From assembly GCA_030681895.1 (NCBI GenBank), contig JAUXRI010000098.1:45186-109185 (forward strand): a stretch of DNA of 64,000 bases, written 5' to 3'. This document shows, piece after piece, positions 45,004 through 54,538 of the stretch. Both the position numbers and the translations under genes were made by a program. The notes beneath the pieces are model-generated. The model was not told the origin of the DNA. It did not search any database and was given only the letters and a program-made list of their open reading frames with translations. The DNA is from Myxococcales bacterium (GTDB lineage: Bacteria > Myxococcota > Myxococcia > Myxococcales > Myxococcaceae). The stretch's first letter is position 1, and each line of letters begins with the position of its first letter.

Positions 45004-46682
45004 CGCCCTGACAGGCGCGGCAGAGACAGCCTGAAGACCGCGCCAGTGGCAGTCCGGGCGCCTGAGGTGGCCGCATCATCGGCTCCCAGGCGCCCTTCGT
45101 GTTCCTGGGCGATGCGCAGCGCGATGGCGAGTCCGAGCCCCGTGCCCTGTGGTTTCGACGTGACGTAGGGCTCGAAGAGGCGCTCTTTCAACGCCGCTGG
45201 AATGCCCGGGCCCGTGTCCGACACCTCGAGAACGGCGTCGGGCCCTGACGAGAATGTCCGAACGCTGACCGTGCCGCCGCCCTGGGGCGCCATCGCCTCT
45301 TCGGCGTTCTTCACCAGGTTCACCAGAATCTGTGTGAGTTGATCACGATCGCCCATCACCGAGAGGCCCGGCTCGAACTCGGCGACGTACCGAAGGCCGT
45401 CGTGCGGCGCGTAGAGCGACATCACCTGTTGCGCGGCCTCCGACAGGTTCATCGCGACGAGCGACGGGCGAGGCAGGCGGGCGAACTGGCTGAACTCGTC
45501 GACGATGCGCTTGAGGCGGTCGACCTCTTCGAGCATCGCGTTGGCGCTCTCTTTGAAAATGCCCATGAAGCGCTCGTCGCCGGCGCCGCGTTGACTGGCG
45601 GCGAGCAGCGTCTCGAGCGACATGCGAATGGGCGTCAGCGGGTTCTTGATCTCGTGGGCGAGGCGGCGAGCCACCTCCTGCCAGGCCGCGATGCGCTCGG
45701 AGGCGACGAGGCGGTCGGTGGCCGTCTTGAGATCGTCGGTCATGCGGTTGAAGGTGGCGATGAGCGTCTTGAGCTCGCCCGAGGCCGACGCATCGGGCAC
45801 CTTCACGCCGGGCGTGCCGAGCGCAATCTGCCGGGCCGCCTCGGTCAGCGCCTCGACGGGGCGGGTGACGCGCCGGCTGATGAAGAAGCCGGCGGCAATG
45901 GCGAGCAGGAACCCGAGCGCAGCGAGCACGATGAAGGCGCGCAGGACTTCGGAGCGGGTGGCGATCAAGTCGGCGCCCGAGAAGGCCAGCCGGATCTCGG
46001 CGACCGAGCCGACGCCGACGGCGCGTCGAATGGGGGCGCGGGGCGTCTCTCCCGCTGCGGCGACGAGGCGGCCGTTCGAATGGACCTCGACGCGCGCTCC
46101 GGTGAGGCGGGCCAGGGACTTCGCGCGGGCCTCATCGAGCAGCACGCCGCCGATGGCCCAGACGCGCCGGTCGCCGTAGTCGATGGCGCGCGCGGTGACG
46201 ATGGCCGGCGCCAGCACGAGCCCCGACGGAGATGAGAGTTCGACCTCGCGCGAGAACACCTGCCGCGAGGGGAGCCTGGTGAGCGCGAAGAGCGGATCGT
46301 CAGGTTCTCCGAGGCGGGCGGGCAGGTGGCCGGACGACAGCGTTCGGCCCTCGTCGTCGAGGAGCGCCAGCACGTCGAGGTTTCGCGGGCGCATGAGGGT
46401 GGCCGCGGCGGTGGTGACGTGTGGTGGTTGCGGCGCGCGTGCGGCATCGCGCGCGACGTCTTCGAGGGCCTGGCTCTGCGCGAGCTCATCCATCGCGGCG
46501 CGAACGTCTTCCCGCAAGCGCGCGGCCTCGGCGTCGACGGCCACCATCATCTGATCGACGCGGGCTTCCTGTTGCGTCGTGAGGAGGCGGGAGAGGTTGC
46601 GCAGCGCGAGCGGCACCACCACGGCCACCTGCAGCAGCGCGAGCGCGATGAAGGCCAGCGCGATGGTCCACCGCAGGCGCAT
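45000..46682 (-). CDS. Membrane sensor histidine kinase, NtrY-like
   Basis: 560 residues. Two membrane helices (WTIALAFIALALLQVAVVVPLAL; VLRAFIVLAALGFLLAIAAGFFI) bracket a periplasmic sensor of about 215 residues. Then come HAMP (RRVTRPVEALTEAARQIALGTPG), a HisKA with phosphorylatable His in AWQEVARRLAHEIKNPLTPIRMSLE and a HATPase with ILVNLVKNAEEAM, DTGPGIPAALKERLFEPYVTSK and GTGLGLAIALRIA. The HEIKNPLTPI box and single-phase layout resemble NtrY-type kinases. No response regulator is adjacent. It starts four bases after the upstream gene, the last of the PBP1A-led operon. Confidence 0.95.
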   Translation of the reverse strand: MRLRWTIALAFIALALLQVAVVVPLALRNLSRLLTTQQEARVDQMMVAVDAEAARLREDVRAAMDELAQSQALEDVARDAARAPQPPHVTTAAATLMRPRNLDVLALLDDEGRTLSSGHLPARLGEPDDPLFALTRLPSRQVFSREVELSSPSGLVLAPAIVTARAIDYGDRRVWAIGGVLLDEARAKSLARLTGARVEVHSNGRLVAAAGETPRAPIRRAVGVGSVAEIRLAFSGADLIATRSEVLRAFIVLAALGFLLAIAAGFFISRRVTRPVEALTEAARQIALGTPGVKVPDASASGELKTLIATFNRMTDDLKTATDRLVASERIAAWQEVARRLAHEIKNPLTPIRMSLETLLAASQRGAGDERFMGIFKESANAMLEEVDRLKRIVDEFSQFARLPRPSLVAMNLSEAAQQVMSLYAPHDGLRYVAEFEPGLSVMGDRDQLTQILVNLVKNAEEAMAPQGGGTVSVRTFSSGPDAVLEVSDTGPGIPAALKERLFEPYVTSKPQGTGLGLAIALRIAQEHEGRLGADDAATSGARTATGAVFRLSLPRLSGR

Positions 46683-46686
46683 CGTT

Positions 46687-48030
46687 TCACTCCACCGCGA
46701 GGAAGACGTCGTCGAGGCGCGGCAGCCCGTAGGCGTCGCGGGTGAGGTGCTGCACGTCGCGCGCTGCGGTGACGCCGAGGCCCTGGACGAAGAGGGGGAA
46801 CAGATTCGGGGCGGGCTTGCTGGCGCGCTCCACGGCGGCCTCGGCGCGCGCGAGCTCAGGCATCGCTTCGAGTTCGAGCAGTCGCGCGGGCTCCTTCGCC
46901 AGGGACAGCGCCATCGAGAGCGCAGGCAGCGGGAGCGGCGGCATCAACACGCCGACGAGCGCGAGATCGGGGTTCGTCGCGAGGCGCTCACGCAGCTGAC
47001 GGCGGGCCAACGCCTCGAGCTTGAGCCGATAGCCGAGCGGCCCGAGCTTCACCTGCAGGCGCTCCGCGACGGCCCGGTGCTCATCGAGCGCGGCGTCGTA
47101 GACGAGGGTCAGCTCGACGGGAGTCGCCAGCGGCGCGGGCCGGGCGGGCGTCGGCCACGTGACGTCGGCGAGGGTGGCTTTCTTTCCTGTCTCGGACGCA
47201 GGCGGAATGAGCGTCGACAGGGCCTTCGCAGGCGGGCGCACGAAGAACCGCGTGAGGCCGGGGCGATCGACGCTCGACTCCAGCGCCTGCGCGAACGGGG
47301 CTCCGAGCCTGGGGTGGGCGACGAGGTAGGTGGCGTAGAGCAGCGCGCCTTCGCCCGATTCACCGCCGAGGAGCAGCTGGGCTTTTCGTTGGGCCACGAG
47401 GCGCTCGGCAGTGCGGGCGTCGGTGGCGCGAATGGTGATGCCGTCGAGCCAGGCGCGGGGCAGAGCAGGGTCGGCGTTGGCGACGAGGCGGTCGCTCATC
47501 GAGGCGAAGAACGAAGGAGGCACCGCCAGGACCGGGTGGCAGAGCACCGCTTCGAAGTCCGGCGCGGGGCCGTCGAGCTCGAACTCCACCACGTTGGAGG
47601 CGACGGCGGTGACCGACGTCATGGGCGCCAGCAACGCGCGGTAGGGAGACGGCGTGTCCTTCGCCCGCTGGAGCGCCTTGGCGACGTCGGTCGCGCTCGT
47701 CGACGCGCGGATGACGAGGCGGACGGTGCGCGGGGAAGGGCGGGACAGATCTCCGAGCCTGCAGGGCGGGAGCTTCGTCAGTTGACTGATCGTCGCCTCG
47801 AGCGGCGTGTCAGCGAGGAGCGGATCGCCATGGGCCGTCTTCACGACGGCGGCGGCTTCGAGCGTACCTCCTGCGCGTGCGCGACCACCCGCGTCGCTCG
47901 ACGGCGCGAAGCAAAGGAGCATGACCGCGAGCACCGCGCCGGCCGGCTGGGTCCTCTGGCCGTCGAGGCTCTGGCTGTTCGGTCGTTCGGTGCGCTGCGA
48001 ACCAGATCGGGAGGATCTCGCCTTCGTCAT
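46687..48030 (-). CDS. Secreted family-5 solute-binding-like protein
   Basis: 447 residues. A long charged N-region (about 30 residues) precedes a signal helix (AGAVLAVMLLCFAPSSDA). The mature part begins RAGGTLEAAAVV and contains elements of extracellular solute-binding family 5 (peptide/opine binders): ATPVELTLVYDAALDEHRAVAERLQVKLGPLGYRLKLEALARRQLRERL and the FVQGLGVTAARDVQHL end region. It is shorter than usual for the family and no permease is nearby, so it may act as a ligand receptor for the histidine kinase immediately downstream (inference). Confidence 0.65.
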   Translation of the reverse strand: MTKARSSRSGSQRTERPNSQSLDGQRTQPAGAVLAVMLLCFAPSSDAGGRARAGGTLEAAAVVKTAHGDPLLADTPLEATISQLTKLPPCRLGDLSRPSPRTVRLVIRASTSATDVAKALQRAKDTPSPYRALLAPMTSVTAVASNVVEFELDGPAPDFEAVLCHPVLAVPPSFFASMSDRLVANADPALPRAWLDGITIRATDARTAERLVAQRKAQLLLGGESGEGALLYATYLVAHPRLGAPFAQALESSVDRPGLTRFFVRPPAKALSTLIPPASETGKKATLADVTWPTPARPAPLATPVELTLVYDAALDEHRAVAERLQVKLGPLGYRLKLEALARRQLRERLATNPDLALVGVLMPPLPLPALSMALSLAKEPARLLELEAMPELARAEAAVERASKPAPNLFPLFVQGLGVTAARDVQHLTRDAYGLPRLDDVFLAVE

Positions 48031-48112
48031 CGCGTCACCCGGAGCGTGTCAGCGGACGGCGACGGCGCATCGGCGAACGTGCCGCGGGCCTCGAGCTGTC
48101 GCATTCGCTGCG

Positions 48113-49429
48113 TCATGGCGTCACCCGTCGCGCGACCCAGAGCTCGCCCGTGCCGTCCATCAGCCACGTGCCGAAGACGAACTCTTCACCGCCATCACCG
48201 TCGAGATCGGCGCCGGTCATCACGATCACCCGGCCCTTGAGCGTCGCCTGCCACGAGGGCGTGGTGCTGCGCGTCGACTGCGAGTTCGCGGCGAGCCCCT
48301 CGGCGACCGAGAGCGACAGCAGCCTCAGCTCGTCCGCGTCCCCAGCCGTCCGCGCCGTCGAAACGAGCAGCTCGGGCACCCCATCTTTGTCGACGTCGGC
48401 CAACGCGCTGCCACAGCCGACGTCTCCGATGCGGCCGCTCGGAGGAAACTGTCGCGTCACCGTGCCGTTCCCGTCGGGCCACACCACGAGCGTCACGCCT
48501 GCGCGGGTGGACGACGCCTGGAAGCCGGACGGCATGCGGGTGCCGCGGCCACCGACCTGAATCTCGGGCAGGAAGCGGTTGAGCCCGGGCTCCAGCCTCG
48601 CGGTGAGCGCATCGACGGCGATGGTGTCTTGCATGCCAGCCGGCTTGAGCGTCGAGCCGACGAGCGTGAGCACCTCAGCCTTCGCGCGGCGGCCCGACCA
48701 GGCGACGAGGCGAGCCGGGTTCTGGAGGAAGGCGATGGCTCCGAATGGCTCACGCGACACGGCCGAGGCCGCGGGAGCCGACGAGAGATCGTAGCGAGCG
48801 AGCACTCTGGCTTCGGGCGTCAACAGCACCAGCTCTTCGCCGAGCAGCACGGCCACTTCGGAGCGGCGGTCGCCATCGAGATCGCCTGCAGCCAGCGCGA
48901 CGGGCACGGTCGACCACCGCGCCAGAGACGAGAGCTTGAGCTCCAGGGGAACGGCAAGTGAGGGCGTCGGCGTCAGCGGCACTCCGGCGAGCGCGGCGAT
49001 CTCGGCGTCGAGCTCGAAGGTGAAGCCGAGCGCGGTCCCGCGTGGCCCGCGCGTCGGTCGTTCACCCGACCAGAAGTTCTTCCACGTCTCGAGCGCGTCA
49101 CCACGAGCCGTCACCGTCGTGCCCTCGGTGGAGACGCTCAGGCGGACGAGGGTCGACAGCTCCCGCTGCCTGGCGATCGCGACGGCGGCCTCGGGCGTTG
49201 CCTCGATCACCTCACACGACAGCGTCGCGCGCGTGAGCCGTCCGCACACCACGGTGCCGAGCGCGCGAGTGAACGCAGGCTCCTTCGACTCGATGGCGAC
49301 GCCGATAGGTCCCGTCAGGCCCGCGGCGATCACGCGCGTCGCAACCTCGTCAGCGAGGCGCTCGAGGGTGGACCCCGCAGGCGCGGCCGACGCGCCCAGC
49401 AGCAGGCTCGAGAGGAGGGCGCCGATCAC
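48113..49429 (-). CDS. Secreted VCBS/FG-GAP-like beta-propeller protein
   Basis: 438 residues, GTG start overlapping the PBP1A stop (GTGA). Signal peptide VIGALLSSLLLGASAAPA. After an N-terminal alpha/beta region of ~150 residues, FG-GAP/VCBS-like repeats appear with 'DxDGDxxxE' calcium loops: LAAGDLDGDRRSEVAVLLGEELVLL, LADVDKDGVPELLVSTAR, MTGADLDGDGGEEFVFG. Such propellers are envelope or surface binding modules. Its fixed link to PBP1A suggests a cell-wall-related role (inference). Confidence 0.78.
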   Translation of the reverse strand: MIGALLSSLLLGASAAPAGSTLERLADEVATRVIAAGLTGPIGVAIESKEPAFTRALGTVVCGRLTRATLSCEVIEATPEAAVAIARQRELSTLVRLSVSTEGTTVTARGDALETWKNFWSGERPTRGPRGTALGFTFELDAEIAALAGVPLTPTPSLAVPLELKLSSLARWSTVPVALAAGDLDGDRRSEVAVLLGEELVLLTPEARVLARYDLSSAPAASAVSREPFGAIAFLQNPARLVAWSGRRAKAEVLTLVGSTLKPAGMQDTIAVDALTARLEPGLNRFLPEIQVGGRGTRMPSGFQASSTRAGVTLVVWPDGNGTVTRQFPPSGRIGDVGCGSALADVDKDGVPELLVSTARTAGDADELRLLSLSVAEGLAANSQSTRSTTPSWQATLKGRVIVMTGADLDGDGGEEFVFGTWLMDGTGELWVARRVTP

Positions 49430-51966
49430 CGCGTGCCCTTCTGACTGTCGAGCAACATGAAGTCGTTCGGGTCCACGGTGCCCGGCGGTGGTGCGGCCTC
49501 GGTGGGCTCGGTGCCCGAGAGGAACCACTCCTGTCGCCCCGGCACGCTCGAGCCCGCCAGCTTTCCGCTCACCGGATCGATCTTCACCTGCACGACGCCC
49601 TCAGGCACCGCGAAGTCGACCGACGGGAGCCCGGCGTGTGCCGTCTTCATGAAGTCGAGCCAGATGGGCAACGCGGCGCGGCCACCGGTCTCGAGCGAGC
49701 CGATGGGCGTGTGATCGTCGAAGCCCACCCACGCCGACGCGACGTACTGCTGCGTGTACCCGCTGAACCACGCGTCTCGATATTCCTGCGCGGTGCCCGT
49801 CTTTCCCGCCGCGGGGCGCTTCAGCTCGAGCACCGCGACCGCCGTGCCTTCTTCGACGACGCTGCGCATGAGTGACGTGGTGAGGAACGCGATGGCCGGA
49901 GGAATCGCCTGCTCGAACGCGGCCTCGCGCTGCATCAACACCTGCTCGGTGCCGCCTTCTTTCCTGCGCGAGACCTTTCGAATGACGAGCGGCTCGGCGA
50001 ACTGGCCCAACGAGTGGAGCGTGGCGTAGCCGTTGGCGATCTCCATCATCGTGACTTCGCCCGTGCCGAGGCACAGCGTCAGGCTCTGCGGCAGCTCGGC
50101 CTTGATGCCCGCCTTGCGCGCCATCGCGATGAGCCCATCGACCGTGAGATCTTCGATGAGTCGCGCCGACACGGTGTTCTTCGAGCGCGTCAGGGCCTGC
50201 CTCAGCGTGATGGGCCCGTCGAAGCCGGCCTTCTCGAAGTTCTTCGGCTCCCACGTCTTCCCGGTGAACGGGTCTCGCACCTGCACGGGGGCGTCGTTCA
50301 CCCGGGTGATGGGCGTGTACCGGCCCGATTCGAGCGCAGCGGCGTAGAGGAACGGCTTGAAGGAGCTGCCAGGCTGGCGCTTCGCCTGGGTCGCGCGGTT
50401 GAAGGCGCTCGTCGCGAAGTCATAGCCGCCGACCATCGCGACGACTTCACGCTTCGTCGGCTCGATCACCAGCAGGGCGCCCTGCACCTTCGGCAGCTGC
50501 GCGAGCGTGGCCTCGAGGCGAGTCGAGGCGGGGAGCGCACGGCCCAACCGAACCCGAACGAGCTCACCGATCGCGACGACGTCGCCAATCGTCTTTGGCG
50601 TCTCGCCCAGCTTCGACTCCGTGCGCCGGCGGGCCCACTTCACCGAGTCGAAGGCGAGCTCGGCCTCGCGCCCGATGAGATCGATGACGGCCACGTTGCG
50701 CTCGTCGTCGAGGCTCGCCACGACGCCGACGGTCTCGACGGCCTCGGTGAGCGTCTTCACGCCGATCGCGCGCGCGAGCTTCTCGTCTTCGGTGGGAATC
50801 GGCTCGTCGAGGTTTTGGTCCTCCGGCTCGGCGAACGGGTCGGCATCAGGCTCGGCAGGCGCGGTGAGATCCTTCAGCGCAGAGAGATCGGCGACCAGCA
50901 CGTCTTCGGGGCGGCGCTTGCCGGCCTCGGCGAGCCGCTGCTCGAGGAGCGGGCGGAGCTTCGCGAAGCGCGGTGGATCGACCTGACCGATGGGCCCCCG
51001 GTAGCCCTGCCGTTGGTCGACCGCCTCGAGCCCGCGGCGCAGCGACGCCTCTGCGGCGGCCTGGAGCTTCGGGTCCATCGAGATGTCGACGACCAGCCCA
51101 CCTTCCATCACCGTCTTGTCGCCGAACTCCTGCACCAGCTGCTTGCGCACCTCTTCGGCGTACGACTGACCGACGGGCTGGGGCGGACGGAGACCGAGCA
51201 CGATGGGCGCCTCGAGCTCGGCCTCGGCGATCGCCTGCGGCACGAAGCCCTTCTTCCAGAGCTGGCCCAGCACGTACCGCTGCCGCTTCTTCGCGCGCAC
51301 GATGTTGGTGAGCGGGTTGATGCGGTGCGGGCTCTGCACGGTGCCGGCGATGACGGCGGCCTCGCCGACCGAGAGGTCCTTCGCGTGTTTGCCGAAATAG
51401 AAGAGCGAGGCCTCTTCGACGCCGTAGCGGCTGTGCCCGTAATAGATGGTGTTGACGTACAGCGAGAGGATCTCGTCCTTCGTCAACGCGCTCTCCATGC
51501 GCGGCGTCAGAATCCACTCGCGGACTTTGCGCGAGAGCGTGCGCTCGGTGGTGAGGAGCAGGCGACGGCAGGTCTGCTGGCTGATGGTCGACGCCCCAGA
51601 CTTCATGCCGCCGGGCTTCAGGTTCTTGATCGCCGAGCGCGCGATCCCAATCCAGTCGAGGCCGTGGTGCTCGTAGAAGTCGGCGTCTTCGGCGGCGAGG
51701 AACGCGTCGCGCACGTGTTTGGGCAACGTCTTCACGTCGACCCAGGTGCGTCGTTCGGTGAAGAACTCGGCGCAGGTGGCGCCACCGCGACAGGTGACCT
51801 TGGTGACCTGCGGCGGACGAAAGGTGCGGAGCTCTTCGACGCTGGGCAGCTCTCTCGAGAAGTACCAGTACGTGCCAAGCCCGGCGCCGAGCAGGGCCAC
51901 TGCTCCCACGAGCCCCAGCACGAGCAGGCGCTTGAACCACCGCCACAGGCGCTGCCGGAGCTTCAT
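49426..51966 (-). CDS. mrcA: Class A penicillin-binding protein 1A (GT51 + transpeptidase)
   Basis: 846 residues from ATG 51966 (the longer frame to 52005 adds an unlikely N-terminus). It polymerises and crosslinks peptidoglycan. A cytoplasmic Arg-rich stretch and one membrane helix (LLVLGLVGAVALLGAGLGTYWYF) precede the glycosyltransferase domain: LAAEDADFYEHHGLDW with catalytic Glu, GASTISQQTCRRLLL, VNTIYYGHSRYGVEEAS. An OB-like insert with an acidic 'DPFAEPEDQNLDEP' stretch follows. The transpeptidase carries SxxK in PGSSFKPF, SxN in TRSKNT and KTG in GKTGTAQEYRDAWF. Heads the operon with the VCBS protein, the solute-binding-like protein and the histidine kinase. Confidence 0.96.
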   Translation of the reverse strand: MKLRQRLWRWFKRLLVLGLVGAVALLGAGLGTYWYFSRELPSVEELRTFRPPQVTKVTCRGGATCAEFFTERRTWVDVKTLPKHVRDAFLAAEDADFYEHHGLDWIGIARSAIKNLKPGGMKSGASTISQQTCRRLLLTTERTLSRKVREWILTPRMESALTKDEILSLYVNTIYYGHSRYGVEEASLFYFGKHAKDLSVGEAAVIAGTVQSPHRINPLTNIVRAKKRQRYVLGQLWKKGFVPQAIAEAELEAPIVLGLRPPQPVGQSYAEEVRKQLVQEFGDKTVMEGGLVVDISMDPKLQAAAEASLRRGLEAVDQRQGYRGPIGQVDPPRFAKLRPLLEQRLAEAGKRRPEDVLVADLSALKDLTAPAEPDADPFAEPEDQNLDEPIPTEDEKLARAIGVKTLTEAVETVGVVASLDDERNVAVIDLIGREAELAFDSVKWARRRTESKLGETPKTIGDVVAIGELVRVRLGRALPASTRLEATLAQLPKVQGALLVIEPTKREVVAMVGGYDFATSAFNRATQAKRQPGSSFKPFLYAAALESGRYTPITRVNDAPVQVRDPFTGKTWEPKNFEKAGFDGPITLRQALTRSKNTVSARLIEDLTVDGLIAMARKAGIKAELPQSLTLCLGTGEVTMMEIANGYATLHSLGQFAEPLVIRKVSRRKEGGTEQVLMQREAAFEQAIPPAIAFLTTSLMRSVVEEGTAVAVLELKRPAAGKTGTAQEYRDAWFSGYTQQYVASAWVGFDDHTPIGSLETGGRAALPIWLDFMKTAHAGLPSVDFAVPEGVVQVKIDPVSGKLAGSSVPGRQEWFLSGTEPTEAAPPPGTVDPNDFMLLDSQKGTR

Positions 51967-52105
51967 TCGAGCCCCGGAGTGTAGACCGGCCGAGGCAGTC
52001 GACACGGGTGTTTGTCACGGCCGGCGTGGTGAGACAGCCGCAGGTGCGGGTAGGGCGACACGGTGCTGGAGCTCACGACTGAGAACAGAGCAAACGCCTT
52101 GCCGC

Positions 52106-53782
52106 TCACTGGGTGATCGACAGATCCGACAGCCACACGTCGCCAGTTTGCAGGCCAACGCCGCCGACGATGATGGCTCCGACGAAGGGGTCGAAGTTGG
52201 AGGGTGGGAAGCGTGGGGTGATGCTCGCCGACTGCCCGTTGAGGCGGGCCGAGAACGAGCCCATGACAGGGTCGAAGGTGAGCTCGGCGAAGTTCCAGGT
52301 GTCGGCGCTCACGGGAAGACCCCAGCGGCCGCCAAGCCCACGCACGCCGCCGTCCCACCCGTTCTCGGGCTCGAGCAACACTCCTGAAGGAGACGAGGCG
52401 ATGGCGCCGCCGTTGAACCCGCCGTCTGCGGCGCCGGCGAAGCGAAAACGCACGCTCCACGCGGCGCGCGTGTCGAGACCCGGTGGGACGTCGAAGATCA
52501 TCGAGCCACCCCCGAGCGCGTTCTTCACCAGCCGCGCACACACGCCACCATCGGGAGCACAGCTCGTCGTCGATGAGCACGCCGTGGCTGCGGGAAACGC
52601 AGGGCAGCTCTCGAACCTGATGTTGGTGCCCGGGGCGCCGCTCACGCGCGCGGCAGGTCGAGGGCCCGCCGGCTCGAACGCCCAGGCCTGTGCGGTCGCT
52701 CCGGTGCTGGGGAACTCGGTGGCCGTGCTGAGCGTGAAGTTCTTGAACTCGATGCGCCCGCTCGCGAACAGGTTCGGCGTCAACGTGTGCAGCCCGACGC
52801 GCCATGGCTCGGCAGCGCTCGCGCCGTCGACGTAGCGCAAGACCTCACGCAGCGGCTCCGGCCCGCGACCGACGCTGATCGACCAGACACCGTCCTTGAT
52901 GACCACGCGCACGCGGTTCCACTCGTCGGGCGTGAGCGCAACTCCAGACGTCGCCAGGAACCGCCATGGCCCGTTGCTCTTCGATTCGCGCAGCACGGTC
53001 GCGCCTTCGGTGACCGGCACCGTGGTTGGACCCAGGGCGAGGCCGATGCGCCGGGTCCCGTTCGAGAACACGAGGCCGCCCATCACGTTGGCGCCGAGCA
53101 CGCCGGTCGGCCGCAGCTCGACTTCGAATGTACCGCCGCGCCACTGCTCATCTCCGACCGCTGCGCTGCCGACACAGAACGCGTTTTGTTCGACCGAGAG
53201 CACGTCGCCAGCCGTCGACACCATCGGCATGCAGGCGCTGTCGCTGGTCCACGGGATCACCTCGTTCGTGCGCACCGTGAAGCCCGTCGCGCGTGTTTCG
53301 GCCGACGACGCCTGGCAGCCGTTGGCCGTCTGCACCTGGCCCGAGACCTGCGCCTTCAGTGGATGGCCAGTCGTCTGCACGCGACACGTTCCGCCCGTGC
53401 AGTCACTCGGCGAGACCGTCACACACGTCGGCGTTCCCGCAGCCACGCCAGTGCAGAGTCGATAGCTCGCCGCGTTCGCGACGGCTGAGAATGCCCACGT
53501 CAGGCTCGTGCCATCGGTGACCGACGTGACGTTCAAGCTCGCCGGCGCCGCGAGCACTGCGCACGAGGCCTCACAGCCGGTGTCGGCCACTCCGTCGGCG
53601 TCACGGAACCCCTCGAAGCACTCGAAGGCGCACGCCGAGGCCTGGCAGATCGCACGCGCGTTGGCTGGCGTGGAACACCGCTCCGCCGTGGTCGGGCAGC
53701 CCGAGAGCGCCACCATCGAGGGATCGAAGAGCACGCTGCAGCTCGAGAGCAGCCCCAGCAGCACGGCAGCGCGGGCGTTCAT
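52106..53782 (-). CDS. Large Cys-rich lipoprotein with LamG-like regions
   Basis: 558 residues. Short lipoprotein signal MNARAAVLLGLLSSC with lipobox LSSC. A Cys-rich segment follows (GCPTTAERCSTPANARAICQASACAFECFEGF), then a fibronectin-like stretch (ASLNVTSVTDGTSLTWAFSAVANAASYRLCTG) and two jelly-roll-like modules of LamG type (GGTFEVELRPTGVLGANVMGGLVFSNGTRRIGLALG; AAWSVRFRFAGAADGGFNGGAI ... WNFAELTFDPVMGSFSARLNGQ). Probably a surface adhesin or glycan-binding lipoprotein. Its ATG overlaps the upstream gene stop. Confidence 0.75.
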   Translation of the reverse strand: MNARAAVLLGLLSSCSVLFDPSMVALSGCPTTAERCSTPANARAICQASACAFECFEGFRDADGVADTGCEASCAVLAAPASLNVTSVTDGTSLTWAFSAVANAASYRLCTGVAAGTPTCVTVSPSDCTGGTCRVQTTGHPLKAQVSGQVQTANGCQASSAETRATGFTVRTNEVIPWTSDSACMPMVSTAGDVLSVEQNAFCVGSAAVGDEQWRGGTFEVELRPTGVLGANVMGGLVFSNGTRRIGLALGPTTVPVTEGATVLRESKSNGPWRFLATSGVALTPDEWNRVRVVIKDGVWSISVGRGPEPLREVLRYVDGASAAEPWRVGLHTLTPNLFASGRIEFKNFTLSTATEFPSTGATAQAWAFEPAGPRPAARVSGAPGTNIRFESCPAFPAATACSSTTSCAPDGGVCARLVKNALGGGSMIFDVPPGLDTRAAWSVRFRFAGAADGGFNGGAIASSPSGVLLEPENGWDGGVRGLGGRWGLPVSADTWNFAELTFDPVMGSFSARLNGQSASITPRFPPSNFDPFVGAIIVGGVGLQTGDVWLSDLSITQ

Positions 53783-54534
53783 CGGGCCTCCGTCGGCGCG
53801 CCGATGATGAACAGCACCAGCGCGGTGACACCACTGACGATCGCGACGGCGAAGCTCACGTCGGCGCCGAGGTTGTAACTGCGCTGCGTTCGATCGAGCG
53901 TGGGCCGGTCCATCGACAGGGCATTGGTCAGCTTCGAGAAGTGCGAGGCGGCGAGCCCGGTGAAGATGGCCGCCGAGATGGTGGCGGCGCCGGCGACCGC
54001 GGTGGCGGCGATGGTGGGGCCGACGAAGCGCCGCTCCGTCAGCGTGACGCCGGGCAGAGGATGCGGCGGTGGCTCGAGCACGACGGGGCGCGCGACGTCC
54101 TTGAACAGGGCGGCGACGGCGCGCTGGGCCAGTGGGCGTGCGTCATCGGGCAGCGCCGAGTGCTTCTCGTTGAAGACCGCGAGCTTTCGGCCCGTGGGCG
54201 TCTCGATGAGCTGCGCAGTGAAGAGGTAGCTCGAGCCGATCTTGCCGAAGCCCCACGCCAGGACCCAGTACGCGTCGGCGCGTTGGCCCAGCGTCGAGAG
54301 GCACTCGGCGTCTTCTCCACACATCGTCGCGGCGCGAAGCAGGCGCTGAGTCTCGGCGCCGTCGATGGCACGCCACGTCGCCGCGGTGGACTCGGCGCGC
54401 AACGCGTCGCCCACGCGGCTCATCACCTCAGGCTCGACGCCGAGCGACTGGAACGACGCGACCAGCACGCGCTGCTGCGGCGTTGCGAGGCAGAGCGCGG
54501 GAATCAGGACGACGAACCAGGCGAGTCGGATCAT
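53779..54534 (-). CDS. Membrane protein with TolB-N-like periplasmic region
   Basis: 251 residues from ATG 54534. Signal MIRLAWFVVLIPALCLA, then about 140 residues resembling the TolB N-terminal/CsgG-like fold that recurs in myxobacterial envelope proteins (QRVLVASFQSLGVEPEVMSRVGDALRAE ... CGEDAECLSTLGQRADAYWVLAWGFGKIGSSYLFTAQLIETPTGRK). Two hydrophobic segments follow (TIAATAVAGAATISAAIFTGLAA; VSFAVAIVSGVTALVLFIIGA). It begins four bases after the kinase stop and is therefore probably coexpressed with it. The domain call is tentative. Confidence 0.75.
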   Translation of the reverse strand: MIRLAWFVVLIPALCLATPQQRVLVASFQSLGVEPEVMSRVGDALRAESTAATWRAIDGAETQRLLRAATMCGEDAECLSTLGQRADAYWVLAWGFGKIGSSYLFTAQLIETPTGRKLAVFNEKHSALPDDARPLAQRAVAALFKDVARPVVLEPPPHPLPGVTLTERRFVGPTIAATAVAGAATISAAIFTGLAASHFSKLTNALSMDRPTLDRTQRSYNLGADVSFAVAIVSGVTALVLFIIGAPTEAR

Positions 54535-54538
54535 GGAG

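Noticed and set aside
50014..51984. Long open frame opposite the PBP1A gene
   Set aside because: Antisense shadow of a gene with full GT51 and transpeptidase motifs.
51986..52024. CCGGCCG...CGGCCGG inverted repeat upstream of the PBP1A gene
   Set aside because: A GC-only seven-base arm pair with a 25-base loop is common by chance in such DNA and has no T-tract.
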